33,575 nucleotides of DNA, from assembly GCA_031277335.1 (NCBI GenBank), contig JAITMM010000048.1:1-33575 (forward strand). The letters are read 5' to 3'. This document shows positions 7,825 to 15,522 of this stretch, piece by piece. The notes below the pieces were generated by a model, which had not been told where the DNA came from, did no database searches, and saw only the letters and a program-made list of their open reading frames with translations. Position 1 is the stretch's first letter. Each line of letters opens with the position of its first letter. The translations under genes and the position numbers were made by a program. The DNA comes from Tannerella sp. GTDB lineage: Bacteria; Bacteroidota; Bacteroidia; Bacteroidales; Tannerellaceae.

Positions 7825-9099
7825 ATGAAATCAAAAGCAGTCAGATTATACGGCAAGAACGATCTTAGGTTGGAAACGTTCGATTTGCCACCCATTAAGG
7901 AGGATGAAATATTGGCTAAAGTGGTGTGCGACAGCATCTGCATGTCGTCGTGGAAAGCGTCGCATGAAGCCGATGTCCACAAACGCATTCCGCGAGACGT
8001 CGCACAAAACCCGACCATTATCGGCCATGAATTTGCAGGCGAGATCGTAGAGGTGGGCAGCCGATGGAGGGATGAATTTCAGGTCGGCGATAAATTCTCC
8101 ATCCAACCGGCGCTGAACGACGAAAACGGCCCTGTAGGCGTTTTGAGCGCGCCGGGCTATTCGTATCACTATATCGGCGGAGATGCCACTTATATCGTAA
8201 TTCCCAACGTCGTAATGGAAAAAGGGTGCCTGTTGAAATACACCGGTGCGGGCTATTATCCGGCTGCGCTGTCCGAGCCGCTGTCGTGCGTCATCGGAGC
8301 CATGCACGCCAATTATCATACCAGCCCCGGTTCGTACAACCACAGGATGGAAATCAGGGACAACGGATACATGGCCATCCTGGCCGGAGCCGGGCCGATG
8401 GGACTTGCCGCCATCAACTATACCATCCTACGCCCCGATCGTAGACCTAAATTATTAGTTGTAACAGACATAGATGATACGCGTCTCCGGCGCGCCTCCC
8501 AATTATACTCCCCTGAAATGGCTGCAAAAAACGGTATCGAACTGAAATACATCAATACCGGCGCGATGAGTGACCCTGCCCAAGAATTAAGAGCGCTTAC
8601 CGGCAATCACGGCTACGACGATGTGTTTGTATTTGCGCCCGTTGCCGCCATTATCGAACAGGGCGATGCCATGCTCGCCTTCGACGGCTGCCTCAACTTC
8701 TTCTCCGGCCCGTCAAAGGCCGATTTCAAGGCGCCATTCAACTTCTACAACGTTCATTATGCTTATACGCATCTCGTCGGCACCAGCGGCGGCAATACCG
8801 ACGACATGAAAGAAGCACTGGCAATGATGACCCAAGGCCTTGACCCTTCGGGCTTTGTCACCCATATCGGCGGACTCGACGCCGTGATCGACACGACACT
8901 CAACCTGCCCTCCATCCCCGGCGGCAAGAAGCTGATTTACACTCATCTCACCATGCCCCTAACCGCCATTGCCGATTTTGAAGCCAAAGGCCGCGACAAC
9001 CCACTCTTTGCCGAACTGCACCGCCTTTGCCTGACACATAACGGCCTATGGAACGTCGAAGCTGAGACGTTGCTACTTGAGCATATCATTGAATGTTGA
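7825..9099 (+). CDS. Zinc-binding medium-chain dehydrogenase, L-sorbose-1-phosphate reductase-like, 424 aa
   Basis: A medium-chain alcohol dehydrogenase-type oxidoreductase. Zinc-site residues C39 (in DSICMSSW), H68-E69 (GHEFAGE) and E151 (EPLSC) can be placed, and the dinucleotide-binding turn GAGPMG is at 188-193. The N-terminus (KAVRLYGKNDLRLETFDLP) and the long 424-residue form resemble SorE, the enzyme that reduces L-sorbose 1-phosphate to D-glucitol 6-phosphate. The SrlD-like half of the preceding gene would then oxidise glucitol 6-phosphate to fructose 6-phosphate, so the pair could interconvert ketose phosphates. No kinase or PTS gene for forming the phosphorylated substrate is in the window. 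Exact substrate remains inferred; the superfamily assignment is firm. No clear promoter in front, so probably co-transcribed with the aldolase fusion. Confidence 0.85.
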   Translation: MKSKAVRLYGKNDLRLETFDLPPIKEDEILAKVVCDSICMSSWKASHEADVHKRIPRDVAQNPTIIGHEFAGEIVEVGSRWRDEFQVGDKFSIQPALNDENGPVGVLSAPGYSYHYIGGDATYIVIPNVVMEKGCLLKYTGAGYYPAALSEPLSCVIGAMHANYHTSPGSYNHRMEIRDNGYMAILAGAGPMGLAAINYTILRPDRRPKLLVVTDIDDTRLRRASQLYSPEMAAKNGIELKYINTGAMSDPAQELRALTGNHGYDDVFVFAPVAAIIEQGDAMLAFDGCLNFFSGPSKADFKAPFNFYNVHYAYTHLVGTSGGNTDDMKEALAMMTQGLDPSGFVTHIGGLDAVIDTTLNLPSIPGGKKLIYTHLTMPLTAIADFEAKGRDNPLFAELHRLCLTHNGLWNVEAETLLLEHIIEC

Positions 9100-9188
9100 C
9101 GCAAGTCCAACAGCAGAAAAAACTTTATTTGCGATTATTTCAAGACAATAAGGTGGTTTTTTGACATTTTCAACATATTATTTAGATT

Positions 9189-9221
9189 AAAAAAGAGGTT
9201 CACAATTAATTGTAAACCTCT
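9189..9221 (-). terminator. Rho-independent terminator of tRNA-Pro
   Basis: On the minus strand, a hairpin (plus positions 9194-9221; arms about 14 bp with one mismatched pair, loop minimal around the central AATT) is followed by a run of six T (complement of A at 9189-9194). It lies 12 bases after the tRNA 3' end. On the plus strand there is no T-run, so it would not serve the dehydrogenase gene well. Confidence 0.75.
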
Positions 9222-9233
9222 CATTATCAACTG

Positions 9234-9307
9234 TCGGGATGACAAGATTTGAACTTGCGACCACACGCCCCCCAGACGCGTACTCTACCGGGCTGAGCTA
9301 CATCCCG
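9234..9307 (-). tRNA. tRNA-Pro (anticodon GGG)
   Basis: The minus strand folds as a complete 74-base cloverleaf. It has a 7-bp acceptor stem (CGGGATG with CATCCCG), a 4-bp D stem (one G-U), a 5-bp anticodon stem with two G-U pairs, loop CTGGGGG giving anticodon GGG after the invariant T33, and a 5-bp T stem with loop TTCAAAT. The discriminator base is A. The CCA end is not encoded (next bases CAG), so it must be added enzymatically. It reads CCC/CCU proline codons. It stands alone between sorE-like and aroB genes, with its own promoter and terminator. Confidence 0.95.
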
Positions 9308-9325
9308 TTTTTTGTTTCAGCGCCG

Positions 9326-9357
9326 CAAAAGTAGTTGAAATTTTCGTTAATTCCAAG
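9326..9357 (-). promoter_or_regulatory. Promoter of tRNA-Pro
   Basis: On the minus strand TACTTTTG (plus 9326-9333) fits TAnnTTTG and CTTG (plus 9354-9357), 20 bases upstream, is a 3/4 match to TTTG. The -7 element lies 18 bases before the tRNA 5' end, a good distance for a short leader. Confidence 0.6.
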
Positions 9358-9371
9358 CGTTTGATGCAAAT

Positions 9372-9407
9372 TTATTAAAATGTTCAAGATTGAAACCTTG
9401 AACATTT
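9372..9407 (-). terminator. Terminator of aroB
   Basis: A perfect 11-bp inverted repeat (AAATGTTCAAG at 9378-9388 with CTTGAACATTT at 9397-9407, 8-base loop) abuts the aroB stop codon. In the minus direction it is followed by TTTTAATAAA. It separates aroB transcription from the tRNA. Confidence 0.7.
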
Positions 9408-10469
9408 CTATAGACACGTCTCGCGATAAAAATCCAGCGCTTCGAAAATCTTCTCCTTGTCGATATGTCGGTCTAAGCGAATATCGCCCGGTTGTGCCAG
9501 CAGCGTGAAATTGATGATGCCGCCCTTATTCTTTTTGTCGTGCGTCATCAAAGCGTAAAGCGATTCGTAATCATCACATTCAAAGGGAAATGGAGGATAA
9601 TATGATTTAATGAAATTGACCGTCCGGCGGAGCGTTTCGAGCGGGAAGCCGCAACACTGATGCGACAGGTAAAGCTCGGCTACCAATCCGGCTGCAATGG
9701 CATGGCCATGAAGGATAGGACGTTGCTGCTCAAATGAAAAGCTCTCGAGCGCATGGCCAATCGTATGTCCGAGATTTAGCGCCTTGCGGATTCCGTTTTC
9801 CTTTGGGTCTTCCGTGACGATTTGTTCCTTGATGGCTACAGATTCCTTGACAAGCATATTCAGGTACTCGGTATTTAACTCTTTAGCATCCAGCTCATAA
9901 GCCAGCAGTCTGTTCAATGTGCTTTCAGCGCTGATCAGCCCGTGTTTTATCATTTCGGCAAATCCGGACAGCAGGTTATCGTGATCCAATGTTTGCAGGA
10001 AGACACAGTCAATAAGCACGCAATCAGGGATATAAAATGCGCCTACTTCGTTTTTCAAGCCATTGAAGTTGATGCCTGTCTTTCCCCCGACCGCGGCATC
10101 GACCGAAGCCATCAGCGTGGTGGGTATATTCAAGGTATGGATGCCGCGTTTGAAAGAGGCGCCCGCAAATCCGCCAAGGTCGGTGATCATGCCGCCTCCC
10201 AGGTTGACCAACAGCGAACTGCGCGAAGCGCCGCCGTTGGAAAGCGCCGTCCAAACGGCTGCAAGCTGTTCGACGCTTTTATTCATGTCTCCTGCTTCAA
10301 TCATGATGGAAGTGGCCGTCGAGATGGCCGGAAGTGACTGAATCACAGGGAAACACAAACGATATGTATTTTTATCCGTCAGAATAAATACCTTGTCAAA
10401 ATCGCCGGCTGAAAGGAATCGTGACAATTCCTCCTTGACGTCTTCACAAATGATTACTTGATTGTCCAT
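9408..10469 (-). CDS. aroB: 3-dehydroquinate synthase
   Basis: Converts DAHP to 3-dehydroquinate, the second step of the shikimate pathway, using NAD and a divalent metal; cytoplasmic. The 353-residue length is normal for the family. Visible signatures are the glycine-rich NAD-binding stretch NLGGGMITDLGGFAGASFKRG, the metal/active-site segment GFAEMIKHGLI and the NLGHTIGHALE motif with its metal-binding histidine. It starts at the ATG complementary to 10467-10469 and ends directly before a terminator. alaS lies 76 bases upstream on the same strand with no recognisable promoter in the gap, so the two may be co-transcribed. Confidence 0.95.
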   Translation of the reverse strand: MDNQVIICEDVKEELSRFLSAGDFDKVFILTDKNTYRLCFPVIQSLPAISTATSIMIEAGDMNKSVEQLAAVWTALSNGGASRSSLLVNLGGGMITDLGGFAGASFKRGIHTLNIPTTLMASVDAAVGGKTGINFNGLKNEVGAFYIPDCVLIDCVFLQTLDHDNLLSGFAEMIKHGLISAESTLNRLLAYELDAKELNTEYLNMLVKESVAIKEQIVTEDPKENGIRKALNLGHTIGHALESFSFEQQRPILHGHAIAAGLVAELYLSHQCCGFPLETLRRTVNFIKSYYPPFPFECDDYESLYALMTHDKKNKGGIINFTLLAQPGDIRLDRHIDKEKIFEALDFYRETCL

Positions 10470-10545
10470 ACTTTTTCTCTATACATTAATTATATGTTAT
10501 GATAACGATGAGGTACAACACCATAAAGTCTTTATATCGAATTAA

Positions 10546-13167
10546 TTACTTTAATCCGGCCAATTCGAGCACCGTCTCTATTGCCTGATTCAGTCCGTTG
10601 GCATTTTTGCCGCCTGCCGTTGCGAAGTACGGTTGTCCGCCGCCGCCTCCTTGGATATGCTTTGCCGCTTCCTTCACTAATTGAGCTGCATTAAGCCCAG
10701 ATGTAACCAATTGGTCGCCAAGCATTACCATAAGCGCACATTTGTCCTTCTCCTCGATGCCGGCAATCAGGCAAAACGAATCATGTATTTCGCCTTTGAG
10801 CTGGAATGCCATCTCCTTCAACATGTCCAAAGAGCCTTCACCCCTGTAAACCAGCAATTTCACTCCATTCCTGTCAACGGCGGCGTCCAGCAAATGTTTT
10901 TTCAGCGTGATCATTCTATCGCGCACATATCCTGCAAGCTCTTTTTTCAGTTCCCCATTTTCTTCAACGACCTTGAATACAGTCTCTTTCAGGTTCGGCA
11001 CATTATTCATCATGGCTCGCAATCCCCGAATCGTATCCTGCTGAATATAAATATATTTCTCAGCCCTCTCGCCTGTGACGGCTTCGATGCGCCGGACTCC
11101 TGCGGCAATAGAGCTTTCACTGACAATCAATAACATACCTATCATGCCGGTAGCCGGAATATGCGTCCCTCCGCATAACTCAATTGAATCGCCAAATCGT
11201 ACTACCCGCACTTCATCTCCATATTTCTCACCGAACAAAGCCATGGCACCCATTTCTTTAGCCTTTGCGGCAGGGATATTGCGATGCTCTTCCAAGGGAA
11301 AATCCCGGCGTATGCGCTTATTTACCAATTGCTCGACTTTACGCAATTCTTCATCGCTAACTTTCTGAAAATGAGAAAAGTCAAACCGCAATTCGTCTGC
11401 CGTGACAAGCGAACCTTTCTGTTCGACGTGCGTCCCCAAAACATCGCGTAAAGCCTCATGTATCAAATGAGTAGCCGTGTGATTGGATTCGATTTGTATG
11501 CGTTTCTTCTCATCCACCTTCGCAACAAACGTAGTGAGCGGATCTTCAGGCAATTCTTTCGTTATGTGTACGGGCAGATTATTCTCGCGCTGCGTGTCGA
11601 TGATGGCAATCGATGAACCGTCCGCGACAAGCCACCCGCTATCGCCCACCTGCCCTCCCATCTCGGCGTAGAACGGAGTATTGTCAAGAACTATTTGATA
11701 CAACTCTTTGTTTTGTTGTTTTATCTTGCGGTATTTCAGGATATTGGCTTCACATTCGTTCATATCGTATCCCGTAAACCGGCTCTCGCCCTCCCGCAGG
11801 ACAATCCAGTCTCCTGCTTCGATGGCCGTGGCATTGCGGGCGCGCTCTTTTTGCTTCTGCATCTCTGTGTTGAACGTGTTGATGTCAACTTTTTTACCAC
11901 TTTCGCGAAGGATTAATTCGGTGAGGTCCAGTGGGAAACCAAACGTATCATACAGCACGAAAGCGTCTGCGCCATCCAATATATTCTCACCGGCCTTGTT
12001 CAGTTCGGCTACTTTCTTCTCCAGCAGTCGAATACCCGTTTCAAGTGTGCGCAGGAACGAATCTTCTTCTTCCTTCATCACCTTGCCGATCAGTTCCTGC
12101 TGCGCAATGAGTTCGGGATATGCTTCGCCCATGGCATTTAAAAGTGCAGGAAGCAATTGATACATAAACGGTTTCTGACGATTAAGGAATGTGTAGCCAT
12201 AGCGGACGGCACGACGTAGGATTCGTCTAATCACGTATCCGGCCTTGGCATTTGACGGCAACTGTCCGTCCGTAATCGAAAAAGCGATGGTGCGTATATG
12301 ATCGGCGATGACGCGCATGGCGATGTCCGTCGGTTCACTGCTGCCGTAAACGACTCCCGTCATCTGCGCAATAGCCTGAATGATAGGTTGAAAAACATCA
12401 GTATCGTAATTCGACGTTTTCCCTTGAACAGCCATGCAAAGCCGCTCAAAACCCATGCCGGTATCAATCACATGAGCAGGCAATTTGTCTAACGAGCCGT
12501 CGGCCTTCCGGTTATATTGCATAAAGACAAGGTTCCATATCTCAATCACTTGCGGATGGCCTTGATTGACAAGCGTTACACCCGGAATGGCAGCGCGTTC
12601 AGCTTCGGGACGAATATCGATATGGATCTCAGAACATGGGCCGCAAGGGCCTGTGTCTCCCATCTCCCAAAAGTTATCGTGCTTACTTCCATTGATGATA
12701 TGTTCTTTGGGCAGAAATTGTTCCCAGTATCCGGCCGCTTCGTCGTCGCGCTCCAGATTCTCCGACGGACTGCCCTCAAAGACAGTCGCATAAAGCTGCT
12801 GAGGTTTCAGCTTCAACACATCCGTCAAATACTCCCAAGCCCATGCGATGGCTTCCTTTTTGAAATAATCGCCAAACGACCAGTTGCCAAGCATCTCGAA
12901 CATGGTATGATGATAGGTGTCGTGGCCAACCTCTTCCAGATCATTATGTTTACCGCTGACACGCAGGCATTTCTGCGAATCGGCAATACGCGGATACTTC
13001 ACCGGGACATTGCCCAGAATAATATCCTTGAACTGATTCATCCCCGCATTGGTAAACATTAATGTAGGGTCGTTCTTGACGACCATCGGAGCTGACGAAA
13101 CGATATGATGATCCTTCGATGCAAAAAAGGAATAGAACGACGATCTGATATCTTTTGATGTTAGCAT
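10546..13167 (-). CDS. alaS: Alanine-tRNA ligase
   Basis: Charges tRNA-Ala with alanine and edits mischarged serine/glycine; cytoplasmic. Full length at 873 residues. The class II catalytic core opens with [16 protein letters not shown] and contains the motif [10 protein letters not shown]. The editing domain has the four zinc/active-site residues H563, H567 (HTATH), C665 and H669 (CGGTH). The C-terminal DHHA1-type end carries the glycine run [10 protein letters not shown]. The start is the ATG complementary to 13165-13167, divergent from the M23 peptidase gene; the 102-base gap must hold both promoters, though only the rightward one is clear. Confidence 0.97.
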   Translation of the reverse strand: MLTSKDIRSSFYSFFASKDHHIVSSAPMVVKNDPTLMFTNAGMNQFKDIILGNVPVKYPRIADSQKCLRVSGKHNDLEEVGHDTYHHTMFEMLGNWSFGDYFKKEAIAWAWEYLTDVLKLKPQQLYATVFEGSPSENLERDDEAAGYWEQFLPKEHIINGSKHDNFWEMGDTGPCGPCSEIHIDIRPEAERAAIPGVTLVNQGHPQVIEIWNLVFMQYNRKADGSLDKLPAHVIDTGMGFERLCMAVQGKTSNYDTDVFQPIIQAIAQMTGVVYGSSEPTDIAMRVIADHIRTIAFSITDGQLPSNAKAGYVIRRILRRAVRYGYTFLNRQKPFMYQLLPALLNAMGEAYPELIAQQELIGKVMKEEEDSFLRTLETGIRLLEKKVAELNKAGENILDGADAFVLYDTFGFPLDLTELILRESGKKVDINTFNTEMQKQKERARNATAIEAGDWIVLREGESRFTGYDMNECEANILKYRKIKQQNKELYQIVLDNTPFYAEMGGQVGDSGWLVADGSSIAIIDTQRENNLPVHITKELPEDPLTTFVAKVDEKKRIQIESNHTATHLIHEALRDVLGTHVEQKGSLVTADELRFDFSHFQKVSDEELRKVEQLVNKRIRRDFPLEEHRNIPAAKAKEMGAMALFGEKYGDEVRVVRFGDSIELCGGTHIPATGMIGMLLIVSESSIAAGVRRIEAVTGERAEKYIYIQQDTIRGLRAMMNNVPNLKETVFKVVEENGELKKELAGYVRDRMITLKKHLLDAAVDRNGVKLLVYRGEGSLDMLKEMAFQLKGEIHDSFCLIAGIEEKDKCALMVMLGDQLVTSGLNAAQLVKEAAKHIQGGGGGQPYFATAGGKNANGLNQAIETVLELAGLK

Positions 13168-13210
13168 TTTGAAAAATAAAATTAATTATGTCAAATAAGT
13201 TGAAAAAATT

Positions 13211-13241
13211 TTTGCAAAAGTATAGCAAATTCTTATATTTG
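13211..13241 (+). promoter_or_regulatory. Promoter of the M23 peptidase gene
   Basis: TTTG at 13211-13214, 19 bases, then TATATTTG at 13234-13241: an exact match to the Bacteroidetes housekeeping pattern. The predicted transcription start is near 13248, about 22 bases before the ATG at 13270. On the opposite strand a TACTTTTG (plus 13215-13222) could be the alaS -7 element but has only an imperfect upstream box. Confidence 0.75.
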
Positions 13242-13269
13242 CAATCCAATTAATGATAGAATATATATT

Positions 13270-14253
13270 ATGGGTCTATTCGGACGACGAAAAGTTTACT
13301 ATTTTTACAACCCTAACACGCTGAATTATGAGCGTGTATACCCATCGGCAAAGGAACGTTTCTTTGTTGTGTTGCGTCATTTGAGCGTAGGCATTTTGAT
13401 TGGAGCCGGCGTCTTTGCCGTGTTCATTTACTTTTTTACTTCGCCTATAGAAGCTCTCTTGAGGAAAGAAAATATGTTAATGAAAACGCAATATGATGTG
13501 CTGTCATTGCAATTGAATGATGCACTTGCAGTATTAGATAATATTCAGGAAAGAGACGACAATCTTTACAGGGCTATTTTTCAGGTAAAAGAAATTCCCG
13601 AATACGTCCGCAAACCAGGTGTAGGAGGGACTAATAGATATGATTATCTGATGAATATGCCGAATGCAGACCTTGTTGTAGAGACTACAAAAAAAATGGA
13701 TATGCTGAAGAGGCAGCTCTACGTTCAGTCCAACTCGCTGGACGAGTTGATCGGCATGGGAAAGACGCTGGACGAACGCAGCCGTTGCGTCCCTGCCATC
13801 CAACCGTTGTCTAATAAGGATTTAAAGAGAACTGCTTCAGGCTTCGGGATGCGTATCGACCCGATTTACAGGACACTGCGTTTTCATACAGGGATGGATT
13901 TTGCTGCTCCGATAGGAACTGACATATATGCAACCGGCGACGGACAAGTGTCGTTTTCAGGATGGAAACAAGGCTACGGAAACTGCATCATGATTGATCA
14001 TGGCTTTGGTTTTGAGACACTTTATGGTCATAACAGCAGAAATCTTGTCACCGTCGGACAGAAAGTAGTGCGCGGCGAAATCATAGCATTAGTAGGAAAC
14101 ACGGGCAAATCCGTCGGCTCTCACCTGCATTACGAAGTGATACTCAACAACAAACACGATAATCCTGCCAAATACTACTTTATGGATCTGACGCCGCAAG
14201 AATACGACGAAATGATTCAGATAGCCGAGAATCGCGGTCAGGTTATGGACTGA
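13270..14253 (+). CDS. M23 family peptidoglycan endopeptidase, membrane-anchored, 327 aa
   Basis: A LytM/M23-type zinc metallopeptidase that probably cuts peptide cross-links in peptidoglycan. A short cytoplasmic N-terminus precedes one membrane segment (about residues 34-54, LSVGILIGAGVFAVFIYFF), then a region likely to form coiled coil (about 62-95 and 135-155), and the catalytic domain from about 180 to 300. The zinc ligands H206 and D210 (HTGMD) and the HxH pair H285/H287 (SHLHYE) are present, with a further His in the DHGFGFETLYGH segment, so it should be active. It follows its own promoter and is divergent to alaS. The cell-wall role fits the dcw genes 1.3 kb downstream, though they are not in the same operon. 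Confidence 0.92.
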   Translation: MGLFGRRKVYYFYNPNTLNYERVYPSAKERFFVVLRHLSVGILIGAGVFAVFIYFFTSPIEALLRKENMLMKTQYDVLSLQLNDALAVLDNIQERDDNLYRAIFQVKEIPEYVRKPGVGGTNRYDYLMNMPNADLVVETTKKMDMLKRQLYVQSNSLDELIGMGKTLDERSRCVPAIQPLSNKDLKRTASGFGMRIDPIYRTLRFHTGMDFAAPIGTDIYATGDGQVSFSGWKQGYGNCIMIDHGFGFETLYGHNSRNLVTVGQKVVRGEIIALVGNTGKSVGSHLHYEVILNNKHDNPAKYYFMDLTPQEYDEMIQIAENRGQVMD

Positions 14254-14311
14254 TAATCACTTTATTGTATTTTTTAGAGACGTGACAGCGCCTTAATCTA
14301 TTTGAATTGAC

Positions 14312-14644
14312 ATGAAACAATTCCATTCTATCAAGGAAGTAGCGCAACTATTTGGTTTAAATGAATCTACGTTGCGTTTTTGGGAACAGGAATTTGAAGA
14401 GATAGCGCCACGAAAAAATGCTCAGGGCAAACGTTTCTATTCAGATGAAGACATCGATAACATCAGATTAGTTCATTATCTGCTGAAAATCAAAATGATG
14501 ACTATTGCCGGCGCACGTCAGCAACTTAAAGACAATAAATCTGAAACAATCAACAGAGAAGCCATTCACCATCGGCTTGAAAAGATTCGAGCCGAGTTGC
14601 ATCTCATAATAAATGCTTTGGATGACTATGAAAAGAATAACTGA
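14312..14644 (+). CDS. MerR family transcriptional regulator, 110 aa
   Basis: A short DNA-binding protein. Residues 5-70 form the MerR winged helix-turn-helix: SIKEVAQLFGLNESTLRFWEQ, then a wing with KRFYSDEDIDNIRLVHYLL. The remainder (about 75-110) is a helix suitable for dimerisation; there is no effector domain and no metal-binding cysteines. Such small MerR proteins follow M23 peptidase genes in many Bacteroidetes. It lies 58 bases after the peptidase with no strong promoter between, so joint transcription is likely. Targets unknown; the inverted repeat at 14653-14683 just downstream is a candidate site but this is speculation. Confidence 0.88.
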   Translation: MKQFHSIKEVAQLFGLNESTLRFWEQEFEEIAPRKNAQGKRFYSDEDIDNIRLVHYLLKIKMMTIAGARQQLKDNKSETINREAIHHRLEKIRAELHLIINALDDYEKNN

Positions 14645-14652
14645 AAGAAATA

Positions 14653-14683
14653 TTTTCCATAAGAAATTTGTTTGTATGGAAAA
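14653..14683. other. Inverted repeat overlapping the next promoter
   Basis: TTTTCCAT (14653-14660) and ATGGAAAA (14676-14683) form a perfect 8-bp inverted repeat with a 15-base spacer. The spacer contains the -33 box of the promoter that follows. It could be a regulator-binding operator or a terminator stem for the merR gene; no T-run follows, which favours an operator. Confidence 0.5.
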
Positions 14684-14698
14684 CATATATTATCTTTG
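14667..14698 (+). promoter_or_regulatory. Promoter of the DUF6132-thioredoxin operon
   Basis: TTTG at 14667-14670, 20 bases, TATCTTTG at 14691-14698, an exact fit to the Bacteroidetes pattern. The expected start near 14705 leaves a leader of about 17 bases before the ATG at 14722. Confidence 0.75.
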
Positions 14699-14721
14699 CC
14701 GGAAATTAATATAAAAACGAG

Positions 14722-14937
14722 ATGGCAAAAATAAAACAACTGCTGAGAGACAATGCTTTATCAATCATTGGAGCGATAATCGGAGGTGTTGGCGGCTACG
14801 TATATTGGTTCAAAATCGGATGCACATCGGGCACATGTCCGATCACGTCTTCGCCCGTGATGAGTGTAATTTGGGGTGGATTGATGGGCAGTCTGCTCGT
14901 CGGTATGTTTAAAAAGAAAGAAGAACAAAAAAATTAA
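14722..14937 (+). CDS. DUF6132-like small membrane protein, 71 aa
   Basis: A 71-residue protein with two hydrophobic segments (about 13-31, glycine-rich IIGAIIGGVGGYVYW, and about 46-63). Between them is the conserved-looking motif CTSGTCPITSSP, with two cysteines five apart. I assign it to the DUF6132 group of Bacteroidetes proteins from memory of this motif; the function is unknown. The spacing of 5 bases to the thioredoxin gene and the two cysteines placed between membrane helices make a thiol-redox role plausible, but this is inference only. Confidence 0.75.
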   Translation: MAKIKQLLRDNALSIIGAIIGGVGGYVYWFKIGCTSGTCPITSSPVMSVIWGGLMGSLLVGMFKKKEEQKN

Positions 14938-14942
14938 CAACG

Positions 14943-15410
14943 ATGAAAAAAATACTTTTTTTTACAGCCATTTTAGCTCTGTTTTTTGCTTGCGGAAACG
15001 CTCCCGGATCAGAGCAAAATAAAGATTTATCAACTAACAAATCGAATAAAAAGATGAATACGATTCATTTGACAACAGCCGAATTCAAGGCAAAAGTATT
15101 TAACTACGAAGAAAATTCAGATTGGAAATACGAAGGCGATAAGCCCTGTCTAATAGACTTTTACGCAGACTGGTGCGGCCCGTGTCGCATGGTTGCACCT
15201 GTATTGGAAGAACTTGCGGAGGAATACGAAGGCAAGATTTATATCTACAAAATAGACACAGACGCAGAGCAGGAACTCGCTTCTGTTTTTGGGATTCGCA
15301 GCATTCCGTCACTGCTTTTTGTGCCTATGAATGGTGAGCCTCAAATGGCACAAGGCGCAATGGGCAAAGCCGATTTCAAAAGGGCAATTGACGGTGTATT
15401 GTTGCAATAA
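14943..15410 (+). CDS. Lipoprotein thioredoxin (TrxP-like), 155 aa
   Basis: A thiol-disulfide oxidoreductase. Residues 1-17 are a lipoprotein signal with the cysteine at C17 (LALFFAC), so the protein should be anchored to a membrane and act in the periplasm. A Ser/Asn/Lys-rich linker leads to a thioredoxin fold (about 38-155) with the active site W77-CGPC (C78, C81) and the cis-proline in RSIPSLLF. It resembles the exported thioredoxin TrxP of Bacteroides fragilis. It is co-transcribed with the DUF6132 gene. An internal ATG (codon 38) would produce a cytoplasmic form without the signal, but the upstream start has the better operon spacing. No electron donor such as DsbD/CcdA is encoded nearby. 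Confidence 0.9.
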   Translation: MKKILFFTAILALFFACGNAPGSEQNKDLSTNKSNKKMNTIHLTTAEFKAKVFNYEENSDWKYEGDKPCLIDFYADWCGPCRMVAPVLEELAEEYEGKIYIYKIDTDAEQELASVFGIRSIPSLLFVPMNGEPQMAQGAMGKADFKRAIDGVLLQ

Positions 15411-15437
15411 TTTTCATAAACCCAAAGGGTGTTGAAA

Positions 15438-15512
15438 AATTTTTTACGTTAAAATACTGACTGCATGTAAAAAATTACGTATTTTTACGCTCGCAAAATC
15501 AAAGAATGCGAG
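15438..15512 (+). promoter_or_regulatory. Structured leader of the dcw cluster
   Basis: Arm 1, AATTTTTTAC (15438-15447), pairs perfectly with arm 2, GTAAAAAATT (15467-15476). Arm 2 can instead pair with ATTTTTAC (15481-15488), so two hairpins compete. A third hairpin, CTCGCA (15490-15495) with TGCGAG (15507-15512), ends 10 bases before the rsmH ATG at 15523. No good TAnnTTTG box is present; TATTTTTA at 15480-15487 is the nearest. No MraZ-type TGGGA repeats were seen. Confidence 0.4.
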
Positions 15513-15522
15513 AGAATTGAAA

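Noticed and set aside
9234-9307. tRNA-Pro as an attachment site for an integrated element
   Set aside because: No integrase and no repeated tRNA end was found in the window; flanking genes are ordinary housekeeping or metabolic genes.
12517-13062. 181-codon open frame on the plus strand
   Set aside because: Fully inside alaS on the other strand and without recognisable motifs.
15423-15446. Terminator after the thioredoxin gene (ACCC/GGGT stem before T-rich DNA)
   Set aside because: The stem is only 4 bp, and the T-run is separated from it by about ten bases; too weak to call.
15517-15522. TTG as rsmH start
   Set aside because: ATG 15523 two codons later matches the usual MraW/RsmH N-terminus and needs no rare start.
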